NCBI GenBank assembly: GCA_946902985.2
Contig: OX336388.2
Coordinates: forward strand, 371,057,387-371,121,386
Source of the DNA: Meconema thalassinum
Taxonomy: Eukaryota > Arthropoda > Insecta > Orthoptera > Tettigoniidae
DNA length: 64,000 nt
Direction of reading: 5' to 3'
Of the stretch, positions 10,225 through 21,080 are shown one piece after another. The notes beneath the pieces were generated by a model. It was not told the origin of the DNA. It saw only the letters and a list, made by a program, of their open reading frames with translations, and made no database searches. Position 1 is the first letter of the stretch. Each line of letters begins with the position of its first letter. The position numbers and the translations under genes are program-made.

Positions 10225-12699
10225 TTGATACGAGCGCTTGATCGAAACCTGTCTGAAGAAGTAAAAGCAACAACCATATGCTATGTAGATGATATACTAC
10301 TGACATCTGAAACAGTCGAAGAACACATCAGAGACCTACGCAAGCTGTTGGATGACCTAAGTCAGGCTAACTTTAAGGTCAATATAAAGAAATCTAACTT
10401 TGGTCAGAGAGAAGTTAAATTCCTACGCCACGTAATAGATGCGCAAGGAGTTAGGCCTAATCCGGGAAAATTGGAGGTCATTAAACATTTACCGAGACCA
10501 ACGAAGGTGAAGAACGTCAGGCAATATCTAGGCGTTATTGGATTCTTTTCAAGCCATTGCCCGAAGTATACCGAGACCGTAGCACCACTCCAAGATGTAC
10601 TGAAGAAAGGGGGAAGGTGGCGATGGACGGAAAAATGCGAGGAAGCCTTCATGAAATCTAAACAGATGCTTTTAGATTATGTTAAATTGGGATATCCAGA
10701 CTACACCCAGAAATTTATTATCCAGACTGACGCATCACTTATAGGCATTGGGGCGATGCTCTACCAGGAAAATGTGGACAGGCCAGAGGAGAAAACTTAT
10801 ATTGCATTCATAAGCAGAAGGTTGAAACCTAATGAAAAGAACTATACGGTCACGGAGATCGAATTACTCGCGATACTGTATGCCTTACAGTATTGGCGAA
10901 AACTGATTTATGGGTTCAGAATCGTATTGAGAACGGACCATAAGGCCCTAACATTCCTGTTGAAAACTGACTTGTCAAGTCAAAGACTGACGAGGTGGTC
11001 ACTGTACATACAGCAATTTCAAGTGAAAATCGAATATTGCCCGGGGAAGGACAATATCATACCTGACTTGCTAAGCAGATACCCGACAGCTGATGAAGAG
11101 GAAGCTCTAGCAATCGAGATAGAAGATAGAGACCAGAAGAACTTAGATGATCTAAGGAACATCACCGTTTTTCAACGTGAAGATCCCTGGATACGGTTGA
11201 TGATTAATTACTTCGAGGGAAAGCTTGTCAGAGGAACCCCGATGTATGTTGAAGCCGAGGCACTATCAACGGAGTATCTATGGTTTAACCAGATGCTGCA
11301 CAAATGGAGCGATACAGACCACTCTCGACCCAGGATTGTTATACCTCCAGCATTGCAGAGAAGGCTAGTATGGTTCGCACATAGAGCTTTTGGTCACCCT
11401 GGCGTAGACAAAACTATTGCCCTGCTTAAAGAAGCATTTATTTGGCCAAAACTTAGAGATAAACTCAGGAATACAATCAGGACATGCGATATATGCCAAC
11501 GAGTAAAGCCTAACTCGTATTTAATGAGGCAAAAACCGATACCACTCTTGCCAGAGAAGCCATGTCAGCTTCTGGCACTAGATAATTTCGGGCCGCTTCC
11601 GAGAGCTAGAAGAGGAAATAGACACATCCTAGTTGCACTAGACGTGTTTTCTAAAATGGTAGTCCTATGTCCAATTCAGAAAACCAGTACGAAACAGGTA
11701 CTTAAGAGGCTGAAGGAAAGAATCATTCCTATACTAGGGCAGCCGGAGAACATATTATCTGATCATGGGAGCTGTTTTACCAGCGTAGAATTTCGCAGGG
11801 AGTTGGAAAATCTGGGAATAAGACAGATTTTGTCCACAGTTCGACACCCAGAATCGAATTCCGCTGAAAGAGTGATGAGGGAACTGCAAAAGTACATGAA
11901 GATATACTGCTCTACAGAAAACTGGAAATGGATAGATGTACTAGAAATTATCGAGTATTGTATTAACAATACAGTGCATGAAGCGACAGGAGAAGTGCCC
12001 GTGAGCCTACATCTTGATAGAAGACCGGAGAGGCCATGGAACAATGTCATTCGAACACCTGTAGATGCACAGCCTGGACGCGAGTTGAGGATCCAGAGAA
12101 CATTCGAGTATCTCAAGAAACAAGCGGACAGACGGCAGCGAAGAAATAGGAAGAAACGCTACCACAGACCACTACTCGTAGGGGAATACGTCTTATTGAA
12201 GAAACCCGCTAGTTCAGATCCAGAGAGCAGGAAATACAAAATGTTTCAGCATAACTATCACGGACCCTACCTGATTATAAGGGACTTGCAAAATAATGCC
12301 TACCGAATCAACGATGAAGAAACAGGTAGAGAAGTTGTTGTAAATACAGCTAATTTAAAATTATATAGTCCACCAGAGGAATATGAAACAAGAGAAGAGC
12401 AAGCCATGCACACCCAAATGGACAGGGAGTCATTATATATGCACGGAGAGAGTCCTGAGAAAAGCACGCACCAGGAAGAAAGAAAGCGAGACGGCCAGCT
12501 CGCAGACCCAGGGGAGACGAGGGCTGAATGCAGCTGTCAGTTGAAAGAATTTTACGACCAGTTGTGCGAGGCCGCTGCAGAGCTCCAAGAAATGAATGAA
12601 CAACTAAGGAAGCAGAACAAGAGAATACGAGACGGCCGACATAGTGGAGTGGGGAAACGAGACATCCCAATGCCAGAGAGCACTGACCGCTTAAAGTAA
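10225..12699 (+). CDS. pol: Gypsy-1 pol: RT palm, RNase H and integrase, open
   Basis: An 824-codon uninterrupted frame. YVDD (residues 20-23) is the reverse transcriptase active site. RNase H follows, with TDAS near residue 168, TVTEIELLA near 210 and RTDHKAL near 236. The integrase has the HHCC zinc motif (H near 385, CDIC near 421), then catalytic D in LALDNF (~452), D in LSDHG (~511) and E in SAERV (~547); 34 residues lie between the last two. A charged C-terminal tail past residue ~730 is rich in E, K and R and includes a short coiled-coil-like stretch. The first ATG-like codon here is not a natural start: the protein is the downstream part of a Gag-Pol polyprotein cut off by the upstream breaks. 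Its integrity beside a decayed gag suggests recent loss of function. Confidence 0.93.
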   Translation: MIRALDRNLSEEVKATTICYVDDILLTSETVEEHIRDLRKLLDDLSQANFKVNIKKSNFGQREVKFLRHVIDAQGVRPNPGKLEVIKHLPRPTKVKNVRQYLGVIGFFSSHCPKYTETVAPLQDVLKKGGRWRWTEKCEEAFMKSKQMLLDYVKLGYPDYTQKFIIQTDASLIGIGAMLYQENVDRPEEKTYIAFISRRLKPNEKNYTVTEIELLAILYALQYWRKLIYGFRIVLRTDHKALTFLLKTDLSSQRLTRWSLYIQQFQVKIEYCPGKDNIIPDLLSRYPTADEEEALAIEIEDRDQKNLDDLRNITVFQREDPWIRLMINYFEGKLVRGTPMYVEAEALSTEYLWFNQMLHKWSDTDHSRPRIVIPPALQRRLVWFAHRAFGHPGVDKTIALLKEAFIWPKLRDKLRNTIRTCDICQRVKPNSYLMRQKPIPLLPEKPCQLLALDNFGPLPRARRGNRHILVALDVFSKMVVLCPIQKTSTKQVLKRLKERIIPILGQPENILSDHGSCFTSVEFRRELENLGIRQILSTVRHPESNSAERVMRELQKYMKIYCSTENWKWIDVLEIIEYCINNTVHEATGEVPVSLHLDRRPERPWNNVIRTPVDAQPGRELRIQRTFEYLKKQADRRQRRNRKKRYHRPLLVGEYVLLKKPASSDPESRKYKMFQHNYHGPYLIIRDLQNNAYRINDEETGREVVVNTANLKLYSPPEEYETREEQAMHTQMDRESLYMHGESPEKSTHQEERKRDGQLADPGETRAECSCQLKEFYDQLCEAAAELQEMNEQLRKQNKRIRDGRHSGVGKRDIPMPESTDRLK

Positions 12700-12771
12700 A
12701 TATTGTATCGAGTCAATGCCATCTGAAGGCCCGAAAGAATTCACTTGTAAAATGAATTTTTCGAGCTTAGC

Positions 12772-12781
12772 GAGGGAAAGA
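12772..12781 (+). promoter_or_regulatory. Gypsy-1 polypurine tract
   Basis: The purine run GAGGGAAAGA abuts the first base of the 3' LTR, the expected position of the plus-strand DNA primer. Confidence 0.8.
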
Positions 12782-15700
12782 TGTACCCAATGGGACACGG
12801 CAGATTGGCATCGAACTCGGGTCTTATCAGAGAAGACCAGGCCCATGATTCTGCCCAGAATTGAACCATTGATCTCTGAGGGGGAACAGCTACAGGGAAC
12901 CCGAAGAGCAATGAGTTATATAATGGCATAAAATCACAATAGCATGATTTCACGGCCAGAATGTGAATATCATAGCTGTTTAAGGTGAATAATTGTAAGA
13001 AAGTGCAGGCATATGTACGTTTTGGAAGCCTGGACGCATGAAAACCAACCAGCTTGACATTTGACTAATCGCAGCCAGCAGAGGGGCGTGTTTTAGTGAC
13101 GCCGAAGGAACTCATTTCGTCTGGACCACAGGGACAGCTCGAGATTAATGACTCTGGGGTTCACCAGTGGACAAGGCAGGAGACCGGAGAAGGGGTAGTT
13201 GCCCACAGAAATTAATTGATTGCAGCCAATTGGAGCATTGAAATGAAATAAAATTTACACCCAGGTGAATATATTCGAGGAGAGATAATTTAGGAGTGGT
13301 TTCACGCCTAAATTAAAGCCTATATCTCTAAATGAGCTTATGAACACACTGCCTACGCGCAGGAGGAATGATTTGGAGACCAGCACGAGGGGATTTACCA
13401 GGCTAGCGTCATGACGCTATGGAAGAAGGCAATTAATTGTAATTAATTGGTCGAAGCGATCGCTTGCACGCGAGTGATTTTGGGACTTCCACACCTAGAC
13501 AAACGAGGATTATACGTCATTTTGGCTGGAAATGCATTATTTCAAGAAAGGAGTCGTTCCCGAATGTCCAGTGGACTACGTTTTACGAGAAACCTTTATA
13601 CAGGGCGACCAGCGCAGAGAAGCAGTTCATCTGGAGTGCTTCTCCAGTTCTTCTCCAGTTCATCTCGACTCAACACGTAAACTAACACGCTGCCAGATCA
13701 CGCTAGAAAGTGCGCGTATTTGTTAAAGTATCGTCGCTCAAGTATATTGGGAGAACAACGGAAGCGCATCACTCAGCTTCTTAATAGTAATTATGAATCA
13801 TGTAAGATTTAACCTCCAGCAGATATTATCCAATATCATACGCAAGTATAAATTCGCTACAGCGTAGGGATAAATCAGGATGTTTTTGGACAGTGAATAC
13901 ACCAGGAGGTGTTGTCATAGTTAAAAATGACACATTATTGTCAGGATCACTACAATTATGGGAGCCTGGAAGGCATCACAAATAATCGTGACAGTGAACT
14001 GAACAGGATTGCAGTAGAGAGGATATGAATTGAAGGTGACGGGAATCGAACGCACGCACACGCAAGATAGACTTTCACGGAGACCAGCGGTTGTCGGAAG
14101 TTAGCTGCATCGCATCTCTGAGGTCAGGCGTTAGTAGGAGTCCAGTTAAGGATCCACATGTGAAATAGTTCGGGAAGTGTATATAAGTTTTATTACAGTG
14201 ATTTTAAAAGTGTTTATGTGTATGGTAAAATAATATGTATTGTGTTAAAGTGAGAAAAGCCAGTGATAAAAATATGATTATCATATTTGAAGTGTATAAT
14301 ACCAGTTGTCGTGTGATAACTACTATGATGGCTTAAACACAGCATCATGGTAGGTTCGTGGCTGGCGTGCTGGAATAACCCAGCGAAAATGAAAAGTGAG
14401 TACAAATTTAAAATGTTAATATAACTAAATAGTTCACCATACAACGAAGCATCACTTTAAGACTAAGATGAAACAGTCATTTATGTAAGACCTTTCACCA
14501 CTCGTATTTTGGTAAAATATGGTTTGGAGGGTGATTTGCTTACGGCTATTGGGGCCTAAGATAGTGATGAACGTAACGGTAACGTTAGATATTAATAATA
14601 ATAATAATAATCTGGGGTCGGTAACAGTAATAAGTAAAGTAATAGGCGTGTCAGGCCTAGCGTACGTGCAAAGTGTGTCATGTCTAACGTAAAGATACTG
14701 TATTTTTGTAAACAGTAAGAAAGTAACGTAAAATATATCGAGATATGAGAATTTTTCAGTGTCATTGAAATGTTGAATGTATATTTAATATGGTAAATTC
14801 TACAGGGTTGTATTTGAGAACCATTAAGGTAATGTAAGCCAGTAAATTGATGCTTGTTTTAGGAGTTACTTAAAGCTTTGGCTTAAGAGTAATTGCAGAG
14901 AGGCGTGAGTGCTTTAATAATTGAGTCATCTATGAGAAGTATTGTTTGAGCCGCATACAGCGAGCAAGTAACGTAGAATCAAGTGATATACGTCAATAAG
15001 TTGCGGGGATCATTCAAACATAGCTTGCACGTTAGTTGAAAAGTTGGCTAATCTACGAGACAGTCTCGCCTTGGTGCATACTTGTATTATTCGCAGCGAG
15101 TGAGACGGAGTCTGTCTGTATCCACCGCTTGCAGGAATTGTGCCGCGAGGGATAACTCTTCGAGACCCTGCGTGAGTCCATGTATTAATTGATCTGCCCT
15201 GAGAGGTAAGAATCATGTTCGTCGTATAGGAAACGCAGATTTCCTTATTTTTAAGCAGCTGCTCCGATGAGAAAACTTGGATACTCTATCGAGATGCGCG
15301 CCAGAAGCCACTAGTATCGCCACAGAACGGCAAGGCTATTACAGGATCCATCCCCTGCCATGAATGTTAATTAGGAGCCGAATTGAGCCCATTACACTAT
15401 ATAAGTAGATATTAAATAATTAGAATGACTTGATTACTAGGGACAACACTCAGGGTACCTCCATTGTACTGCATTTGTAAACCAAACGTGACCTTGCTAG
15501 CAGCCATATGGGGTGGTAGCAGGCCACGAGGATGGCGACCATCTTGCTTGGCCAGCTGGAACTAATTTTATTGCCCGCTTGGAAAGGAGGTCTGGTGACC
15601 TGATCCCTTTATTTTAGAAGCGTAGTGGGACACTGAAGAATCTCGATATTTCGAAAAGTGATTAAGATATGATTGTTGTGATGATGCCAATTGAATTAAA

Positions 15701-16536
15701 TGATGTGTTTCAACACACATACCTTGTTGGATCGCTGTGATCGGATAATATTTGGCCCAGTTATTCTCTGAGGAGGAACGCTGCACCAAATAAACATAGG
15801 CATCTTTTTAAAGTGCATTTTGCCCAGTTCACACTAATTTATGCAGACGGGTAGGTGATTTCAATGACATGACACGTATGTAACGATAATATTTCGACCA
15901 GACCCAGAAAATCGTTGTATGGTGAAGCCATGAACATTTCTATCCATGTGTATTTTGGAAGGGAAAACGTACCACTTTAGCGTTCAAATTGATGGGAAAA
16001 GAGAATACGATTCACGCGACGCAACACTTGTTAATTAAGGCATAAGATAATGAATTTATGTTAATGAAAGTAAATGCCCCGTGTAAAACGGATTAATGTT
16101 TAATTATTGCATAATTAATGTCATTTAAAGATGTATTGTGACTATTGTGTTGTGATACTCCAGTTTGTGTTAAATTGTGCCATGTGAAGAACACTATGGA
16201 CACTCGTAGATGTCTGAGAGTATCAATGATAGGATGCTAGAAATAGATTTGAGTGCAGTGAAGCACTAATTTTAAGAAGAGACTCACAAATAACCTTGAT
16301 TTTCATTGTGGGAAGTAAATGTAAAATATCCTTTGTTTGTATTTTTGTTGTATAGCCATGATTTTTATCATTAAATTTATTTAGGAATATGTTGTTTCTT
16401 TCATGTAGAGTAGTTACCTGACAGACTCAAATCCTGAGCATGTGGTCGTATGGTGGGCAGGAACGTCCCATACCTCGAAAGACCGTGAGTTAGCTGGGAT
16501 ACGAACACATGTTCCATATGATGACAATTGGGTACA
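12782..16536 (+). repeat. Gypsy-1 3' LTR (3755 bp)
   Basis: Undisturbed copy of the 5' LTR. Compared with it, it has a 12-bp duplication of a CTTCTCCAGTT-like unit near 13640 and one extra ATA unit near 14600, plus scattered substitutions. It shows the pre-insertion site of Tc1-A near 13788. Open frames within it, such as 14214-14444 and 15010-15216, mirror frames of the 5' LTR and show no coding features. Confidence 0.95.
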
Positions 16537-16540
16537 TTAG

Positions 16541-16774
16541 AAACTTTTCAGGCGGTCAACACGAGTGCACCCAATTGGGCTGGGAGTTGCAGTTACTGTA
16601 CTTCCCTAGTGCCTGAAATAAATTACATGAATTATTTATACACTTATCACATAAATGGGGGGGGGGGGGCTACATTGGATGACTACTTTCGTTCGTCAAG
16701 CCAACATCATCAGATCCTGTTCACAGTTGGATCGCGTGTAGGTTTGTCTGGTGGTGAAAACTCTCAGGCCCTAG
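16541..16774. other. Spacer with G tract
   Basis: No gene recognised. A run of about ten G near 16660 stands out; the adjoining words (CTACATTGGAT) resemble the end of the neighbouring Harbinger-like element and may be part of an older relative. Confidence 0.4.
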
Positions 16775-16777
16775 ATT

Positions 16778-17627
16778 AGGCTGATCCTACATTGGAAGCG
16801 GAGTCGATCTGGCCACCAGACCCGACCCGGCCAGACCAGACCAGTCCAGACTCGGCGCTCCTACATTGCAGCTAGTTTTCAGCCAGGAGCGGAAGAACCA
16901 GTACTGTGTCAACTCTCGACGAGGAAAGTTATCTATTACTACAGTTGAAATATGGACGAGGAACTAATTGGTTTCATGTTATTGGACAGAAATTTATTAC
17001 TAAACTCGTGTAAAAGAAAATGGGTTCATGTGTTCAATGAAGACCACTGTCAAAGTGAATTTTACACAACCTGCCTACCTATGCGTAGTCTTCTTCTTCA
17101 TCTTTTACGCGATCAGGCCCAGTGGACCATCGCCTACTACCTATGCGTAGTCACCCTGATAAATTCAAAAAATATCATAGACTGACGGTCGAATCGTTTG
17201 ATTACATTCTGTCGCACATAGAAGTAGACCTACGGAGGTGGAGTAATTTCCTCCAGTTTTGACCTCAAACGCGGTTGTGGTACTGTTTGTCCCTCTGGTC
17301 CCATAATACAGTACTACTCGCTCACGCACTAATTCAATTAACATTCCTTTGTCTATCATTATGGCACACTTAAACTCAAAAACTAAGTTCAATAGATCAT
17401 GTTAAAACGCATCACCTCGACCAAAGCTTCCATGCGACTGGAAGAAAAAACAAACCGGTTTGATTGCTGTCAGACCAGTTCAGACCCGACTCTCCTCTCC
17501 GAAACGAGCACTGGCTCCAGTGTATGAGGGGGGACGGTGCGCCATGTGTTTGTTTTCTTCAGACCCGACCAGACCCGCTCAGACCGTCTGGTCGGGAGAA
17601 ATTCCGCTTCCAATGTAGGACCGGCCT
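16778..17627 (+). mobile_element. PIF/Harbinger-derived non-autonomous element (850 bp)
   Basis: Both ends carry the inverted motif AGGCYGRTCCTACATTGGAA and continue as GCGGA. ATT occurs immediately outside both ends (16775-16777 and 17628-17630), a 3-bp duplication as expected of PIF/Harbinger. The subterminal zones are rich in repeated CCAGACC/GGTCTGG words in both orientations, possible transposase-binding sites. Inside is the N-terminal remnant of a Harbinger-type transposase but no DDE domain, so the copy depends on another source of enzyme. Confidence 0.75.
16952..17246 (+). pseudogene. Harbinger transposase N-terminal remnant
   Basis: ATG 16952 opens MDEELIGFML, followed by KRKWVHVFNE and SEFYT, which resemble the conserved tryptophan-containing block at the front of HARBI1-type transposases (WVHP...GEFHTL). 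After a frame change, the stretch near 17160-17230 encodes a segment like the family motif 'RM..ETFDYLL' (here RLTVESFDYIL). Nothing of the DDE catalytic domain follows. No function is expected. Confidence 0.6.
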
Positions 17628-17712
17628 ATTTAGCGTGGTCGTGCCGGGAGAACCATCCAACCGCCCTAACCCCCACCATTCTCACTCTTGTCGATTAACA
17701 TTTTTAACGAAC

Positions 17713-17913
17713 ATGAACGCGGAAAAGGTGACTATGGTCAAGTTCCTCGAATGTTGGAGGAAGTGCCGGTGTTTATCGGACGTCGAAGATGAGAGTTATT
17801 TCAACAGAGACGAGAGAAATGAATGCTACAGTTTACTGCTGGGAATTTATTTTAAAAATAACACTCACAGAGGGAGTTATAAAAAATACGACCCTTACAG
17901 TAGTCGCATATGA
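17713..17913 (+). CDS. Short MADF-like frame
   Basis: ATG 17713 starts a 66-codon frame whose first half has the residue pattern of a MADF DNA-binding domain: VKFLECWRKC, CLSDV, then ESYFNRDERNECYSLLL, comparable to the 'C-L-W-D...Y...R..R..A...L' spacing of that domain. It is shorter than a complete MADF domain (about 85-90 residues), so it is a first exon or a fragment. In insects a MADF/Myb-like protein is often the second gene of Harbinger transposons, and this frame lies 86 bases beyond the end of one. A shared origin is inference. Confidence 0.4.
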   Translation: MNAEKVTMVKFLECWRKCRCLSDVEDESYFNRDERNECYSLLLGIYFKNNTHRGSYKKYDPYSSRI

Positions 17914-18275
17914 TGTGTAACATCTGACATAGAAGAAACCACACGCGAAATTGTTGATACACCGGTATTTTATACTATTATTGGCACAAATATTAATCTA
18001 TTGTAAAAGGGAGTGTTTTACAGATATTGTAGTTTGTAATACGGAACTCATTTTATTAGATGATTTGTACCTTCCACCAGCACTAGCCTAAATAGAGAGT
18101 ACGATATGGATCAACTAGATTAATAGACTCGACACCGCTTATAACCTTAAATTCCTTATTAACAGGACCTCTTGATTCACAGACCAACACGTAATTTCAT
18201 ATGGATTCTGTTAAAATGAGTCATATTGATATGATAAATATCGTTTAAAATTATAATCTGGTAGCAAAAATATCT
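17914..18275. other. AT-rich spacer, nothing recognised
   Basis: No coding or RNA features seen. Confidence 0.5.
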
Positions 18276-18362
18276 ATCCCGTCCGGGATTCGAACCCGAG
18301 ATATCTAGATTCACAGTCATAGGCGCTAACCCCACGGCTATTTCGACTACGCAAACATTGGG
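18276..18362 (-). repeat. tRNA-like segment, probable SINE head
   Basis: On the minus strand a B-box-like GGTTCGAATCCC lies at about 18286-18297, and an A-box-like TAGCCGTGGGGTTAGCG is upstream of it. The segment is not a clean tRNA cloverleaf, and AT-rich sequence follows the B box. It is best read as the head of a SINE seen once in this window. Confidence 0.5.
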
Positions 18363-18854
18363 CACAAGATGGTGGCTTATTTCCACGTTCCAATAATACT
18401 GCATTACCGAATTAAGTTTCATTTATATTTTGCTTGTTTCGATAATGTTCCTGCGTGAAATTGAGTTTAAAATGCCTTATGAATAGGCCCTCTTGTGAGT
18501 AAAGAGAATGTATTCAGTAATAGTTCATGAAGGCTTGCTCAATTCTCGTATAACCACAACGATTATATTATATTGATGACTGCATTACCGTTATGTGGGT
18601 TAATATTTGAATAGCCATTGTGCAGAAACATAATACCGGCAATGCCGACTACTTACAATGTTTGATATTAAGGCATTTTACCATTTAAATACTGATACGA
18701 AGACTTCGAACATGTGCCACGTGCTTTGTTTCAATCACTTGACACCAGCGTTCGCATGAGCGTTTACCGTTCAGTATGTCATACATTCCACATGGCCGAG
18801 AGTAGCCTACGTCATGGTATCAATGTCCGACACCGCGCGCTCATTGTTTCTCTT
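18363..18854. other. Spacer, nothing recognised
   Basis: No gene, RNA or repeat that I can support. Confidence 0.5.
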
Positions 18855-18990
18855 ACCACTGCCACTGGATCTTACCACTGCCAGCTGGATCGATCGATCG
18901 AGTTGGCAGTGCGTCTTACACTTCCGTTCGATCCACCACTGCCAGCTAGCACACTTCCGTTCGATCGAACGGAAGTGTGCCAGCTGGTGC
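18855..18990. repeat. Cluster of direct and inverted repeats with a 46-bp palindrome
   Basis: The words CCACTGCCAGCTGG and CACTTCCGTTCGATC recur several times in both orientations. At 18942-18987 they meet in a palindrome centred on TTCGATCGAA; all 23 base pairs match except one (A at 18948 opposite C at 18981). There is no loop. Confidence 0.85.
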
Positions 18991-19367
18991 CTCCTCGATC
19001 GTTCCGATCCACTTCCGTCCCATTTTTCAAAATTACTCCCACAAAAAAATCCAGCAACCGAGTGGAAAGATGTTACACATCAAAAATTGGAAAACATGCG
19101 AGCCGGTTACAGAAGAGAAGCGCGGAAGGCAAGTAGATTTCCTCTTCTGCAACTTCGTCTTGGACCACACTCTTCTTTTCATACTTCATTCATCATCTGA
19201 AATAATAACTGCGCACAAAGCTACACCTATCTTTTGATTTCGTGCTAAATTCGAAGATCACTTTAGTCCCTCAAGCGCTTGTTCTAAATTGGACTGGTAG
19301 TGATAGCTCCCCCTTGTTGGGTTGGGTAGGGGAGTCGTGTCAGGACGTGTGTAGGGCCCTTAGAGGC
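18991..19367. other. Spacer, nothing recognised
   Basis: Short open frames occur here in three registers with no recognisable domain. Confidence 0.5.
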
Positions 19368-19371
19368 TTAA

Positions 19372-19600
19372 GGCTAAATGTCCCGACACTTTGGTAAGAA
19401 TATATTTCAACAGATGGCAGCACAAGCGAAGTTGAATTTATTTATTTATTTTTGTATCGAAGGGGAGCTCATATCTGCGATCTGAAAACTGCTATGCACT
19501 CTGTCTAGTAGCAGAATTGATATTAATTCATTGCTTACTTTTTAATTTCAAAAACAGAAAAAATGCTGTTGGTTTTTCAAATATCTGATTAAAATTCGAA
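19372..19600 (+). repeat. Left inverted end of the TTAA element
   Basis: Pairs, with many differences, with the complement of about 26645-26871. A TTTATTTATTTATT run is an internal expansion. Confidence 0.65.
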
Positions 19601-20112
19601 AGAATACGAAAGTTGAGTTTTACTTACTGATTCCAAAGCCGCATCGAAAACCTAAATAGGTTGAATAGAACCGTCGGGATCACTTTGGGAAGTTTATGAA
19701 TAAAAGTGTTACTGTATTTGCAACAAGGCGCGGCAGTAGAACAAGGTCATGGGGAGCGGGTTGGTGATGGGTTGGGGGAGGGGAGTGGAGCTAGAGTCAT
19801 TTGAGAGATCGACAACCTTGCCAGACGGTATGGAATTCCCGAGCATCTAGTAGTCCAATGTTGTAATTGACTGTGCTGGTTAGTTCTGAATTATTGTCAA
19901 GGTCTGGATATTTCTGAGTGATCCTTTGATATTTTACCAATTCCTAGTTACGACTTCTTGTTTTTAGTTCATCGATCTCATTAATTACTTTTTATTTAAT
20001 TTATTTTACCTGCAACAGTATTAGTTTTTAATGCCCGTTAGGTGTTCTATTTTCGGCACTTTATTTTTTTGTCAGTATTTCTGGTAGAATAGATTTTTTC
20101 TTTTATTCAATT

Positions 20113-20590
20113 TTACCCTCCAGGTTGGTGGTTCCCACGGACTCAGCGAGGGAACTCACCACTACCGCCTTTCCAGGCAGTGTCCTAGAGCTGGGAACCC
20201 TTGGTCGGATAGGACACAACTGGGGAGATGTGATCAGCACTTCACCCAGGCGGTCTCACCTGCAAAGCGAACAGGGGTCTCATGAGGGATGGGATGGGAA
20301 AGGAAGATTGGGATGGATATGGATGGAAGAGGGAAGGAGGCGGCCGTGGCCTTACAGTAGGTACCCTCCCGGCATTTGCCCAAAGACGAAGTGGGAAACA
20401 ACGGAAAACCACTTCGTGGATGGCTGAGGTGGGAATCAACCCCCTCTACTCATTTGGACCACCCAAGGCTGAGTAGACCCCGTTCCAGTCCTCATACCAC
20501 TTTTCAAATTTCGTGGCAGAGCCGGGAATTTAACCCAGGACCTCCGGGGCGGCAGCGAACCATGCTGACCGCTACGTTAGGCTACGACTG
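20113..20590 (-). repeat. tRNA-derived SINE, family B, copy 1
   Basis: Read on the minus strand, an A-box-like region near 20572 and a B-box-like GGTTAAATTCC near 20530 are followed by CTCTGCCACGAAATTTG and a long body (cross-matching 46228-46695, + strand). The body has a purine-rich GGGATGGGAAAGGAAG-like stretch and ends TTTTACCCTCCAGG on the plus strand. Open frames here (20125-20427 and others) are accidental, because the same region in copies 2 and 3 does not keep them. Confidence 0.8.
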
Positions 20591-21080
20591 GTGGAGAGCA
20601 TTACGGTCATCTCGTGGAGTTATTTTTTATTTTTTGTTGAAAAATGGAGTCACCACCAAAACCGATTCAAGGGCGTTCCACTAAATCCCAGAGGAGATTG
20701 CGACTAAGTACCAAGAAAATAAAGCCAAAAAAAAAAACACTTCACACCCGTAAGTTTTTTCCCTAGTTTATATTTGAAATTATATAATTCTTTACGCTTG
20801 CATTAGAGAATCTGTAATGCTCTGAGCAGTTATGATTTCACTTATTTTACCTGTGGCCTACAAGTTGGATGACTAAACGTCACCCCGAAATCTGCAGGCT
20901 ACATGGCTGAACAGCGCAGTGGTTGCTGGGTAGGCCTAGGCCCTTCATGGGCTGTCGCGCCAAGGGTGTAGTTTGTTTTTTACTTCTAATACAGAAGTGT
21001 AGGAGTACAAAATCACGAACTATTCAGTGTCAACTTTTTTACAGAGAAGCAAGTTCGACTTCATATGAAAACAATGCATT

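Larger units (their letters stand above)
837..16536 (+). mobile_element. Gypsy-1: complete Ty3/Gypsy LTR retrotransposon with ~3.75-kb LTRs
   Basis: Two long direct repeats (837-6042 and 12782-16536) bracket a 6.7-kb internal region with gag, protease, reverse transcriptase, RNase H and integrase in Gypsy order. Each LTR starts TGTACCCAA and ends TTGGGTACA. The 4-bp target duplication TTAG is present at 833-836 and 16537-16540, so both ends of one insertion are preserved. The 5' LTR is interrupted by a Tc1-like element; without it the LTRs are 3739 and 3755 bp and differ by scattered substitutions and short repeat-number changes. No env-like frame follows integrase. gag and the start of pol have in-frame stops and frameshifts, so the copy cannot make its full proteins, but RT/RNase H/integrase from 10225 on is uninterrupted. 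Confidence 0.95.

Noticed and set aside
12700..12781. env gene after integrase in Gypsy-1 or Gypsy-2
   Set aside because: Only 80 bases separate integrase from the LTR in Gypsy-1, and the 350 bases in Gypsy-2 have no long frame, signal peptide or membrane segment.
18714..19200. Overlapping frames of 128-140 codons
   Set aside because: Three registers are open over the same repeat cluster, with no recognisable domain; composition effect of the S/R/L-rich repeats.
20125..20427. 100-codon frame at 20125 and neighbours as a host gene
   Set aside because: They lie in SINE-B and are not preserved in the other two copies.
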